DNA of 17,768 bases, taken from assembly GCA_937901145.1 (NCBI GenBank), contig CALCHE010000166.1, forward strand, positions 1 through 17,768, written 5' to 3'. Positions 1 to 6,777 of this stretch are shown piece by piece (position 1 is the stretch's first letter; the number at the start of each line of letters is the position of its first letter). The stretch comes from an uncultured Clostridia bacterium. GTDB taxonomy: Bacteria > Bacillota > Clostridia > Oscillospirales > Acutalibacteraceae. The notes beneath the pieces are model-generated. The model worked only from the letters and a program-made list of their open reading frames with translations, ran no database searches and was not told where the DNA came from. Made by a program: the position numbers and the translations under genes.

Positions 1-1310
1 CTCATTATGCAGATATTATCGGTGAGCTTTGTCCTGAGCTCGAAACTCTCGAAGCCGGTAAACCTTTACACAGCAAAAGACTTCCTTTCCTTCGTAATGT
101 TATCACTGTCGGCTTTAAGAAAAAAGGCTGTCTCGAATGGGATGAAGCAATCGCCCGAAGCGAAAATGTACCTGTAGAAGAGGTTTACAGAATAGCAGCT
201 ACAGTTAATCCTGACGATGTATGTAATATGCAGTATACATCAGGTACCACCGGCTTCCCCAAGGGTGTTATGCTCACTCATTACAATGTAGTCAATAACG
301 GTAAGTGTATCGGTGACAGAATGGATCTTTCCACCGCTGACAGAATGATGATACAGGTGCCTATGTTCCATTGCTTCGGTATGGTACTTTCTATGACGGC
401 GTCCATGACACACGGTGTTACCCTTTCACCCATACCTTACTTTACTCCGAAGCCGGCTCTTGCTTGCATCAATCAGGAGAAGATTACTTGCTTCCACGGT
501 GTTCCCACTATGTTCATAGCACTTTTAGAGCATCCCGATTTCGAAAAGACGGACTTCTCTTATATGAGAACAGGTATTATGGCAGGTTCTCCCTGTCCGA
601 TATCTGTTATGCAGGATGTTGTAGATAAGATGAATATGAAGGAAATTACCATCGTATACGGTCAGACTGAGGCATCTCCCGGATGTACAATGAGCTCAAC
701 TGATGATTCACTTGAGGTTCGCGTAAGCACCGTCGGACGTGCACTTCCTGAAATCGAATGTAAGATTATTGATCCTGAAACAGGGGACGAAATGCCTGTA
801 GGCGAAACAGGTGAGTTCGTTGCCAGAGGTTACAATATAATGAAGGGCTATTATAAAATGCCCAAAGCAACTGCTGCAGCTATTGATAAAGATGGCTGGC
901 TCCATACAGGTGATCTTGCCTGCAAAACTGAGGATGGCAACTATAAAATTACAGGCAGACTTAAAGATATGATCATCCGCGGCGGTGAAAACATTTACCC
1001 GAAGGAAATCGAAGAATTCATTTATACTCACGACAAGGTAAAGGATGTTCAGGTTATAGGTGTTCCTGATGAACAGTACGGTGAGGAAATCGCGGCTTGG
1101 ATTGTTCTTAAAGAGGGCGAAACTATGACAGAGGACGAAATGAAGCAGTATGTCCGTGATCATATGGCAAAGCACAAGGTACCGAGATATGTCGACTTCG
1201 TGGATAAATTCCCGATGAATGCAGCCGGAAAGGTTCTCAAATATAAAATGCGCGAACAGGCTGTAGAGAAATACGGTCTTCAAAAGGCGAATTCTGTGAT
1301 AACGGCATAA
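1..1310 (+). CDS. Acyl-CoA synthetase (AMP-forming), 5' end missing
   Basis: The reading frame is open from base 3, the first codon wholly in the window, so the gene begins upstream and about 435 residues are visible. A full FadD-type enzyme has roughly 550, so about 110-120 N-terminal residues are missing. The family joins a fatty or other carboxylic acid to CoA through an acyl-adenylate, using ATP. The AMP-binding P-loop YTSGTTGFPKG lies at visible residues 78-88. Further along are the YGQTE motif, GWLHTGDLA, the hinge GRLKDMIIRGGENIYPKEIE and, near the C-terminus, AAGKVLKYKMRE with the catalytic lysine. The internal ATG at 228 is not the start, because coding sequence continues above it without a stop. 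The amidohydrolase gene follows after 15 bases and is probably co-transcribed. This gene lies upstream of the T-box, so the T-box does not control it. Chain-length preference cannot be read from the sequence; branched short acids are one possibility. Confidence 0.93.
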   Translation, partial: HYADIIGELCPELETLEAGKPLHSKRLPFLRNVITVGFKKKGCLEWDEAIARSENVPVEEVYRIAATVNPDDVCNMQYTSGTTGFPKGVMLTHYNVVNNGKCIGDRMDLSTADRMMIQVPMFHCFGMVLSMTASMTHGVTLSPIPYFTPKPALACINQEKITCFHGVPTMFIALLEHPDFEKTDFSYMRTGIMAGSPCPISVMQDVVDKMNMKEITIVYGQTEASPGCTMSSTDDSLEVRVSTVGRALPEIECKIIDPETGDEMPVGETGEFVARGYNIMKGYYKMPKATAAAIDKDGWLHTGDLACKTEDGNYKITGRLKDMIIRGGENIYPKEIEEFIYTHDKVKDVQVIGVPDEQYGEEIAAWIVLKEGETMTEDEMKQYVRDHMAKHKVPRYVDFVDKFPMNAAGKVLKYKMREQAVEKYGLQKANSVITA

Positions 1311-1325
1311 AGAAAGAGTGATACA

Positions 1326-2138
1326 GTGAATTATCCTATTATTGACTGCCACTGTCATGTTTACCCTGACAAGATTGCTGATAAAGCTGTCGAAAGCATA
1401 CGTAGCTTTTATGATATTGATATGGGTTATGACGGCAGAGCATCTACCCTTATTAAAGAAGGTAATAAAAACGGAGTGAAGCATTTCATTGTTTTTTCTG
1501 TCGCCACTACCCCTAAACAGGTTCAGGCTATTAATTCTTTCATCGCTCGTACTGTGGACGAAAGTGGCGGAGCAATGACCGGGCTCGGTTCTCTTCATCC
1601 TGACTCCGAAAATATCGAGGCGGATTACATCCATCTTAAATCACTCGGTTTAAAGGGAGTAAAGCTTCATCCTGATTTTCAGAAAATCGCTATTGATGAT
1701 GCGCGCTGCAGAAAAATCTATGAACTATGCATGGGAGAGTTGCCTGTTCTTCTGCACACAGGTGACTACAGGTATGATTATTCAAATCCTGACCGACTTG
1801 TAAGGATACTGAATGAGTATCCGGATTTAACCGTTATCGGAGCTCATTTCGGAGGATGGTCAGTTTGGGATGAAGCTGTTGATAAGCTTTCAGAATATCC
1901 GAATTTTTATGTTGACTGTTCTTCATCATTGTATGATATGACTTCTGATAAGGCTGAGAAAATTATAAGTGCTTACGGTGCTGACAGAGTAATATTCGGC
2001 ACAGATTTCCCTATGTGGATTTACGAAAAAGAACTCGAAAGATTCGCCGGCATTAATCTTACTGATGAAGAAACGCGTAAAATTCTTTACGGAAATGCTG
2101 TGAAGCTGTTCGGTATCGATGAAAACAAAATTTTATAA
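1326..2138 (+). CDS. Amidohydrolase family 2 metal-dependent hydrolase
   Basis: A 270-residue protein of the amidohydrolase-2 (PF04909-type) TIM-barrel family, which includes hydrolases and decarboxylases such as ACMS decarboxylase relatives. It starts at a GTG preceded by a weak purine-rich site (AAAGAG). Visible metal and active-site residues are H9 and H11 in DCHCHVYPD, H115 in KGVKLHPD, H144 in LLHTGD, H174 in IGAHFGG and D227 in FGTDFPM, so the active site looks intact. The protein should be cytoplasmic, as no signal peptide is seen. The 15-base gap to the acyl-CoA synthetase gene suggests a shared transcript. No terminator is visible after the stop codon, so read-through would run into the T-box leader. 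The substrate is unknown; the family assignment is firm, the function is not. Confidence 0.85.
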   Translation: MNYPIIDCHCHVYPDKIADKAVESIRSFYDIDMGYDGRASTLIKEGNKNGVKHFIVFSVATTPKQVQAINSFIARTVDESGGAMTGLGSLHPDSENIEADYIHLKSLGLKGVKLHPDFQKIAIDDARCRKIYELCMGELPVLLHTGDYRYDYSNPDRLVRILNEYPDLTVIGAHFGGWSVWDEAVDKLSEYPNFYVDCSSSLYDMTSDKAEKIISAYGADRVIFGTDFPMWIYEKELERFAGINLTDEETRKILYGNAVKLFGIDENKIL

Positions 2139-2154
2139 ATTTTCACGAGAAAAA
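2139..2154. promoter_or_regulatory. Candidate operator: inverted repeat upstream of the -35 box
   Basis: An inverted repeat TTTTC-ACGA-GAAAA occupies 2140-2153, ending four bases before the -35 box. A similar AT-rich near-palindrome, ATTTTTCCGATAAAT at 4759-4773, sits just upstream of the second possible promoter in this operon. The first operon gene encodes an XRE DNA-binding domain that could use such sites. In AT-rich DNA the resemblance may be chance, so the call is speculative. Confidence 0.22.
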
Positions 2155-2156
2155 TA

Positions 2157-2185
2157 TTGACAAAGACGTTTTAAAGTGATAAAAT
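2157..2185 (+). promoter_or_regulatory. Strong sigma-A promoter of the T-box operon
   Basis: A perfect -35 box TTGACA (2157-2162) is followed by a 17-base spacer and the -10 box TAAAAT (2180-2185). Transcription should start near 2191-2193, about 12 bases before stem I of the T-box leader. It begins 18 bases after the amidohydrolase stop codon. Confidence 0.85.
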
Positions 2186-2204
2186 CATCTAAAATGAATA
2201 TAAA

Positions 2205-2458
2205 GGCTATGACGAAGACGGATGAATCGGAGCAATAACAGAGAGCCGACGGTGCTGGAATGTCGGTATTGTGAATTTTCAAATCCCATCACTTCTGAGC
2301 CGAAAGAGCGAAACAGCAGTAGTTCTTTCCGTGAATGCTACGTCAGTGCATAGAGCTTACAGGAGCTTGAAGGTGGCGGACAAACCGCAATTTGAGTGGT
2401 ACCGCGGGTATTGATTTATACTCGTCTCAAAGTTATCTTTGAGACGAGTTTTATTTTT
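2205..2458 (+). ncRNA. T-box leader, probable isoleucine (ATC) specifier
   Basis: This is a tRNA-sensing transcription antitermination leader. Stem I closes with GGCT (2205-2208) against AGCC (2298-2301). A kink-turn-like UGA/UGA element follows, then GAAG (2214-2217) pairs with CTTC (2292-2295). The AG bulge AGAGAG is at 2240-2245, with distal stem CCGAC/GTCGG (2246-2250, 2262-2266) and a GGTGCTGGAAT loop. The triplet directly above the lower helix is ATC (2288-2290) followed by A, the usual specifier position, giving Ile. The T-box proper, GAGTGGTACCGCGG, is at 2394-2407; its TGGT (2397-2400) pairs with ACCA, so the tRNA must have discriminator A, as tRNA-Ile does. TTTGAG (2391-2396) plus GCG can pair with CGTCTCAAA (2423-2431) to form the antiterminator, which uses the 5' arm of the terminator. 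The element itself is near certain; the specifier reading is about 0.65 sure, because the usual GAA next to the specifier is missing. Confidence 0.95.
2420..2458 (+). terminator. T-box intrinsic terminator
   Basis: Arms CTCGTCTCAAAG (2421-2432) and CTTTGAGACGAG (2437-2448) form a 12-13 bp stem with a TTAT loop, followed by a T-rich run to 2458. The 5' arm is shared with the antiterminator, so the two structures exclude each other. The first gene of the operon begins 28 bases later. Confidence 0.93.
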
Positions 2459-2486
2459 GAAAACAATTATTAAGGAGGACATGTTT

Positions 2487-4757
2487 ATGGAACTTAATAA
2501 AATGAATAATGAGCTTAAAGAGGTGGCCTTCCGTATAAAGGAAATGCGCGAAATCGCAGGTTATACACCTGAAGAGATGGCTGAAAAGGTTGACATAAGT
2601 GCCGAGCAGTACATTTCTTACGAGCAGGGTACTGCTGACTTCCCGTTCTCCTTTATTCACAAGTGTGCTAAGGTTTTCAATATCGGAAAAACCGACCTTC
2701 TTGAAGGTCGCAGCAGTAATCTTTCCTCTTATACTGTAACGCGTAAAAATCAGGGTAAAATTACTTCAAAGGAAGAGGGGATAGAAATCAATCATCTTGC
2801 TCTTCTTTTCAGAAACAAGCTTGCAGAGCCTTATCTTGCAAAATATGATTACAGAGAAGAACTTCAGGATATGCCTATAAAAACTACTACACACAGCGGT
2901 CAGGAGTTTGACTATGTCCTTTCAGGCAAGCTTAAAGTAAGAGTCGGAAATCATACTGAGATTCTCGAAGAAGGGGACAGTATTTATTATAACAGCTCTA
3001 CTCCTCACGGTATGATTGCTGTCGACGGAAAGGACTGTACCTTTATTGCTGTGGTCGTAGCAGGAGAAGAAAAGGCTGTCAAGACTGAGGATGAGGTTTC
3101 TCTTCCTTCTGCCAAGGTTTCTCATGAGCTTGAAATCAAAAAGTTCATTGACACAGAAGAAAATGAAAAGGGTGTCCTCACTAAGCTTGACTATAAAAAC
3201 GAAGATGAATTCAACTTCGCTTTTGACGTAGTTGATGCTGTGGCCGACAAATATCCCGACAAACTGGCTATGCTTCATATTTCGGGTGATAAAACAGAAA
3301 GAAGATTCACTTATAACGATATGAAGAAAGAGTCTGCACGAGCAGCCAACTATTTCGTCAGCTTAGGTATAAAAAAAGGCGACAGAGTTATGCTTGTTCT
3401 CAAGCGTCACTATCAGTTCTGGATATGTGCTCTTGCTCTTCATAAAATCGGTGCAATTATAATTCCTGCCACTAATCAGCTTGTTGAGCATGACTATGAA
3501 TACAGATTTGAGGCTGCAGGTGTATCAGGTATTATCTGTACAGCTGACGGACAGACATCGGCACAGATAGAAAAAGCTGCCGAAAAATACGACGGTCTCA
3601 AGCACAGGGTTATTGTGGGTGCCGACAGAGACGGATGGCATAACTTTGATAAAGAATATAAGCTGTTCAGAAGCATATATGACAGAACTCCTGAAAGCCC
3701 CTGCGGTGACGATACTATGCTTATGTTCTTTACATCAGGTACCACAGGCTATCCTAAAATTGCCGCACATTCATACAAATATGCCCTCGGTCACTTTATC
3801 ACTGCCAAATATTGGCACTCGATTATGCCGAACGATCTTCACCTCACTATTTCCGACACAGGTTGGGGAAAAGCACTGTGGGGCAAATTCTACGGTCAGT
3901 GGATGTGTGAGGGTGCTGTATTTACCTATGATTTTGATCGCTTTGATGCTTCTGATATCCTTCCTATGTTTGCAAAGTATCAGATTACTACGTTCTGCGC
4001 ACCTCCTACAATGTACAGAATGTTAATCAAGGAAGATCTTTCGAAATATGACCTTTCATCCATCAGATATGCCACTACAGCAGGTGAAGCGCTTAATCCT
4101 GAGGTGTTCCATCAGTTCCATAAGGCTACAGGTCTTGTGATTATGGAGGGCTTCGGTCAAACTGAAACAACTCTTACCATCGCTAACCTTGTAGGCACAA
4201 CACCTAAGCCGGGTGCTATGGGTAAACCTGTTCCTTGCTACGACATCGCCATCGTTGACCCTGACGGAAATGAATGTGCTGTAGGTGAAACGGGTGAAAT
4301 TGTAGTAAGGACAGATAAAAAGGTTCCTTGCGGACTCTTTAAGGGTTATTACAACGCTCAGGATAAAACTGATGAAGTCTGGTATGACGGAATGTATCAT
4401 ACAGGTGATACCGCATGGTGTGATGAGGACGGATATTTCTGGTATGTCAGCCGTATTGATGACGTTATCAAATCATCAGGCTACAGAATCGGCCCCTTCG
4501 AAATCGAAAATGTTATTATGGAGCTTCCTTATGTTCTCGAGTGCGGTGTATCAGCTGCTCCTGATGAAATCAGAGGTCAGGTGGTTAAGGCAAGCATCGT
4601 TCTTACGAAGGGCACCGAGCCCACTGAAGAGCTTAAAAAGGAGATTCAGAATTACGTCAAAAAGAATACTGCTCCTTATAAGTATCCCAGAATCGTTGTA
4701 TTCCGTGATGAGCTTCCCAAAACAATCAGTGGCAAAATTCAGAGAAATAAACTTTAA
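2487..4757 (+). CDS. XRE-cupin-acyl-CoA synthetase fusion protein
   Basis: A 756-residue protein with three modules. Residues about 12-73 are an XRE-type helix-turn-helix, with recognition region YTPEEMAEKVDISAEQYISY. Residues about 130-192 are a small cupin, with H136 and E140 in THSGQE, GDSIYYNS and P173-H174. One histidine of the usual cupin HxH motif is a threonine. Residues about 235-756 are an AMP-forming acyl-CoA synthetase of the medium-chain/ACSM kind, with P-loop FTSGTTGYPK (415-424), SDTGWGKALWG, GFGQTE, YHTGDTAW and catalytic Lys750 in ISGKIQR. ATG 2487 is chosen because AAGGAGG (2472-2478) sits 8 bases upstream; an earlier in-frame ATG at 2439 lies in the terminator, and ATG 2481 is too close to the site. 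The gene directly follows the T-box. I infer activation of a branched short-chain acid for the downstream oxidoreductase, with the N-terminal module acting as regulator or sensor. Separate regulator and synthetase proteins are more usual. Confidence 0.93.
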   Translation: MELNKMNNELKEVAFRIKEMREIAGYTPEEMAEKVDISAEQYISYEQGTADFPFSFIHKCAKVFNIGKTDLLEGRSSNLSSYTVTRKNQGKITSKEEGIEINHLALLFRNKLAEPYLAKYDYREELQDMPIKTTTHSGQEFDYVLSGKLKVRVGNHTEILEEGDSIYYNSSTPHGMIAVDGKDCTFIAVVVAGEEKAVKTEDEVSLPSAKVSHELEIKKFIDTEENEKGVLTKLDYKNEDEFNFAFDVVDAVADKYPDKLAMLHISGDKTERRFTYNDMKKESARAANYFVSLGIKKGDRVMLVLKRHYQFWICALALHKIGAIIIPATNQLVEHDYEYRFEAAGVSGIICTADGQTSAQIEKAAEKYDGLKHRVIVGADRDGWHNFDKEYKLFRSIYDRTPESPCGDDTMLMFFTSGTTGYPKIAAHSYKYALGHFITAKYWHSIMPNDLHLTISDTGWGKALWGKFYGQWMCEGAVFTYDFDRFDASDILPMFAKYQITTFCAPPTMYRMLIKEDLSKYDLSSIRYATTAGEALNPEVFHQFHKATGLVIMEGFGQTETTLTIANLVGTTPKPGAMGKPVPCYDIAIVDPDGNECAVGETGEIVVRTDKKVPCGLFKGYYNAQDKTDEVWYDGMYHTGDTAWCDEDGYFWYVSRIDDVIKSSGYRIGPFEIENVIMELPYVLECGVSAAPDEIRGQVVKASIVLTKGTEPTEELKKEIQNYVKKNTAPYKYPRIVVFRDELPKTISGKIQRNKL

Positions 4758-4774
4758 TATTTTTCCGATAAATG

Positions 4775-4803
4775 TTGAAATGATGAAATATTTGTAATAT
4801 AAT
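4775..4803 (+). promoter_or_regulatory. Possible internal sigma-A promoter before the ATPase gene
   Basis: TTGAAA (4775-4780), a 17-base spacer and a perfect TATAAT (4798-4803) lie in the 61-base gap between the fusion gene and the ATPase gene. Start of transcription would be near 4810, after the AAAGG ribosome binding site (4804-4808), so this transcript would be almost leaderless for the gene at 4819 but normal for later genes. The gap is AT-rich, so chance is a real alternative. Confidence 0.42.
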
Positions 4804-4818
4804 AAAGGTTATGTTGTT

Positions 4819-5481
4819 ATGACAAATAAAAGAATTATTCTTTTCGCAGGTCATTACGGCAGCGGTAAAACCAATATCGCCGTAAATTATGCTTTAAAGC
4901 TGAAAGAAGCGGGTCACCCTGTCCTTATTGCTGACCTTGATATCGTTAATCCTTATTTCCGAACCAAAGACAGTGAGAAAGAGCTTTCAGAAAAAGGCAT
5001 AGAACTTATCTGTTCCGAATTTGCCAATACAAATCTCGATATACCGTCCCTTCCGAAGAATATGTACCGCGTAGTGAACGACAAAAGATTTCGCGCAGTT
5101 ATGGATATCGGAGGAGACGATGCAGGAGCGATTGCTCTCGGCAGATTTGCACCGTTCATAAACGAAGAAAATGATTATGAGATGATCTTTGTAGCTAATT
5201 TTTTCCGTCCTCTTACCAGAAAAGCGGAAGAAGCCTTCGAGATTATGAAGGAAATTGAAGGAGCTTCATCACTTAAATTTACAGCTATTGTCAATAATTC
5301 GAATTTGGGTGATATAACGGATGCTGAAGCTATAATTTCTACATTCTCCGAAACAGAAAAGCTGTCTGAGCTGTCGGGTTTACCGGTGCTTTTCACCAGC
5401 TGTGAAAAGAAGCTTTACGAAAAAATGAAAAACACGGGAAAAGAAATTTTTCCTTTGGAATTACAAAGCAAAATTTATTAA
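4819..5481 (+). CDS. P-loop ATPase, MinD/ParA/CobQ-like, in the oxidoreductase operon
   Basis: A 220-residue soluble protein with a P-loop GHYGSGKTN (residues 11-19), a switch-like segment DLDIVNPYFR (39-48) and a Walker B-like MDIGGDDAGAIALGRF (95-110). The fold resembles the MinD/ParA/CobQ (SIMIBI) class. The signature lysine at the start of the deviant Walker A motif is replaced by His12, so it is not a standard ParA. No CxxC motif typical of Mrp/NBP35 iron-sulfur carriers is present. AAAGG (4804-4808) lies 10 bases before the ATG. The gene stands between the synthetase fusion and the ferredoxin subunit, with 14 bases before the latter. I infer a helper of the oxidoreductase, perhaps in assembly or cofactor insertion; a regulatory or membrane-partner role is equally open. 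Confidence 0.8.
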   Translation: MTNKRIILFAGHYGSGKTNIAVNYALKLKEAGHPVLIADLDIVNPYFRTKDSEKELSEKGIELICSEFANTNLDIPSLPKNMYRVVNDKRFRAVMDIGGDDAGAIALGRFAPFINEENDYEMIFVANFFRPLTRKAEEAFEIMKEIEGASSLKFTAIVNNSNLGDITDAEAIISTFSETEKLSELSGLPVLFTSCEKKLYEKMKNTGKEIFPLELQSKIY

Positions 5482-5495
5482 TTGGAGGTATTATT

Positions 5496-5702
5496 GTGCC
5501 TAAAGTTACGTTTAACACTGATATGTGTAAGGGCTGTGGCTTGTGTGTAATTGCCTGCCCGAAAAAAATTCTTGTTATCGCAAAAGACAAAATCAATGCA
5601 AAAGGTCACTCTCCTGCTGAAATGACAGACGAATCCAAATGTATCGGCTGTGCATTCTGCGCTACAATGTGTCCCGACTGCATAATCAAGGTAGAAAAGT
5701 GA
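5496..5702 (+). CDS. Ferredoxin (delta) subunit of 2-oxoacid:ferredoxin oxidoreductase
   Basis: A 68-residue protein with two [4Fe-4S] motifs, CKGCGLCVIACP and CIGCAFCATMCP. It is the electron-transfer subunit that links the thiamine diphosphate enzyme to external ferredoxin. It starts at GTG 5496, with GGAGG (5484-5488) 7 bases upstream. The position directly before the alpha gene, with 10 bases between them, matches the delta-alpha-beta-gamma order seen in four-subunit VOR/KOR operons. A free-standing ferredoxin is a less likely reading, given this context. Confidence 0.93.
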   Translation: MPKVTFNTDMCKGCGLCVIACPKKILVIAKDKINAKGHSPAEMTDESKCIGCAFCATMCPDCIIKVEK

Positions 5703-5712
5703 GGTGCTGAAA

Positions 5713-6777
5713 ATGGCTGATAAAGTTCTTATGAAGGGTAACGAAGCTATCGCAGAAGCTGCTATTTTAGCAGGCTGCCGTCATTACTTCGGTTATCCTA
5801 TTACTCCTCAGACAGAAATAGCTGCTTATATGGCAAAGAAGATGCCGAAAATCGGCGGTTGCTTCCTTCAGGCAGAAAGTGAGGTTGCAGCTATCAATAT
5901 GGTTTACGGTGTAGCCGGAACCGGTAAAAGAGTTATGACCTCTTCATCAAGCCCCGGAATTTCTCTTAAGGCTGAGGGACTTTCTTACCTCGCAGGTAGT
6001 GATCTTCCTTCTCTTGTAGTTAATGTTCAGCGTGGCGGTCCCGGTCTCGGCGGTATTCAGCCTTCCCAGTCTGACTATTTTCAGGCTACCAAGGGCGGCG
6101 GACACGGTGACTTCAAAATGATCGTTCTCGCTCCTTCTTCAGTTCAGGAGATGGCCGATCTTACTATTAAAGGCTTTGACCTGGCTGAAAAATACAGAAT
6201 GACTTCGATGATTTTAGCCGACGGTACAATGGGTCAGATGATGGAGCCTGTTTCCCTCGAAGAACCCACTGTTAATGAATATGACAAATCATGGGCTGTT
6301 ACAGGTACGAACTGCGAAAGAAAAAAGAATATCATCAATTCTCTTTCTCTCGTTCCTGAAGAGCTTGAAAAGCTTAACTTCGCAAGATATGAGAGATATA
6401 AGGCTATCGAAGAAAACGAAGTTATGTACGAAGAGTATATGATGGATGATGCAGAAATCTGTATCGCTGCCTTCGGTATTGCTGCAAGAGTAGCTAAAAA
6501 CGCTATCAATGCCGCAAGAAAAGAAGGTATCAAGGCTGGTCTTATAAGACCTATCACACTCTGGCCCTTCCCCAATGAAGCATTCAGAAAAGCTGCAGAT
6601 AAGGTTGAATGCTTTATTTCTGTTGAACTTTCAATGGGTCAGATGATCGAGGATATCAGACTCGCTTGCGAATGCAAAAAGCCTGTTTATCTCTGCAACA
6701 GAGTCGGCGGTATGATTCCTTCTCCCGAGATGGTTCTCGAATCAATTAAAGCACATACCAAAGGAGGTACAAAATAA
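5713..6777 (+). CDS. vorB: 2-oxoacid:ferredoxin oxidoreductase alpha subunit, VorB-like
   Basis: A 354-residue alpha subunit containing the pyrimidine-binding and transketolase-like domains. Visible signatures are GYPITPQTE (27-35), QAESEVAA (53-60), SSSSPGISLKAEG and the loop QRGGPGLGG. The protein is like those annotated as 3-methyl-2-oxobutanoate oxidoreductase VorB. The complex interconverts a 2-oxoacid plus CoA with acyl-CoA, CO2 and reduced ferredoxin, and is reversible. ATG 5713 is preferred over the upstream GTG 5704, because GAGGTG (5701-5706) is then a well-placed ribosome binding site. The stop codon overlaps the beta gene's start by one base. Branched-chain specificity is inferred from the T-box and the aminotransferase gene; 2-oxoglutarate (KOR) or aryl-pyruvate use is not excluded by sequence alone. 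Confidence 0.9.
   Translation: MADKVLMKGNEAIAEAAILAGCRHYFGYPITPQTEIAAYMAKKMPKIGGCFLQAESEVAAINMVYGVAGTGKRVMTSSSSPGISLKAEGLSYLAGSDLPSLVVNVQRGGPGLGGIQPSQSDYFQATKGGGHGDFKMIVLAPSSVQEMADLTIKGFDLAEKYRMTSMILADGTMGQMMEPVSLEEPTVNEYDKSWAVTGTNCERKKNIINSLSLVPEELEKLNFARYERYKAIEENEVMYEEYMMDDAEICIAAFGIAARVAKNAINAARKEGIKAGLIRPITLWPFPNEAFRKAADKVECFISVELSMGQMIEDIRLACECKKPVYLCNRVGGMIPSPEMVLESIKAHTKGGTK

Noticed and set aside
708..1634. Long open frame (308 codons) on the minus strand across the acyl-CoA synthetase and amidohydrolase genes
   Set aside because: It lies antisense to two genes with clear family motifs, its product has no recognisable domain, and it has no credible ribosome binding site. It is a codon-bias shadow.
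2277..2281. TTC or TCA as the T-box specifier
   Set aside because: These triplets are too close to the AG bulge. TCA (Ser) also conflicts with the TGGT acceptor-pairing sequence, which needs discriminator A. TTC (Phe) is kept only as a minor alternative.
2439..2486. Upstream in-frame start for the XRE-cupin-synthetase gene
   Set aside because: The ATG at 2439 lies in the 3' arm of the T-box terminator and has no ribosome binding site, while ATG 2487 has AAGGAGG at the right distance.
3613..4026. Plus-strand open frame within the synthetase fusion gene
   Set aside because: It is an alternative frame of a gene with full-length synthetase motifs and has no start signal.
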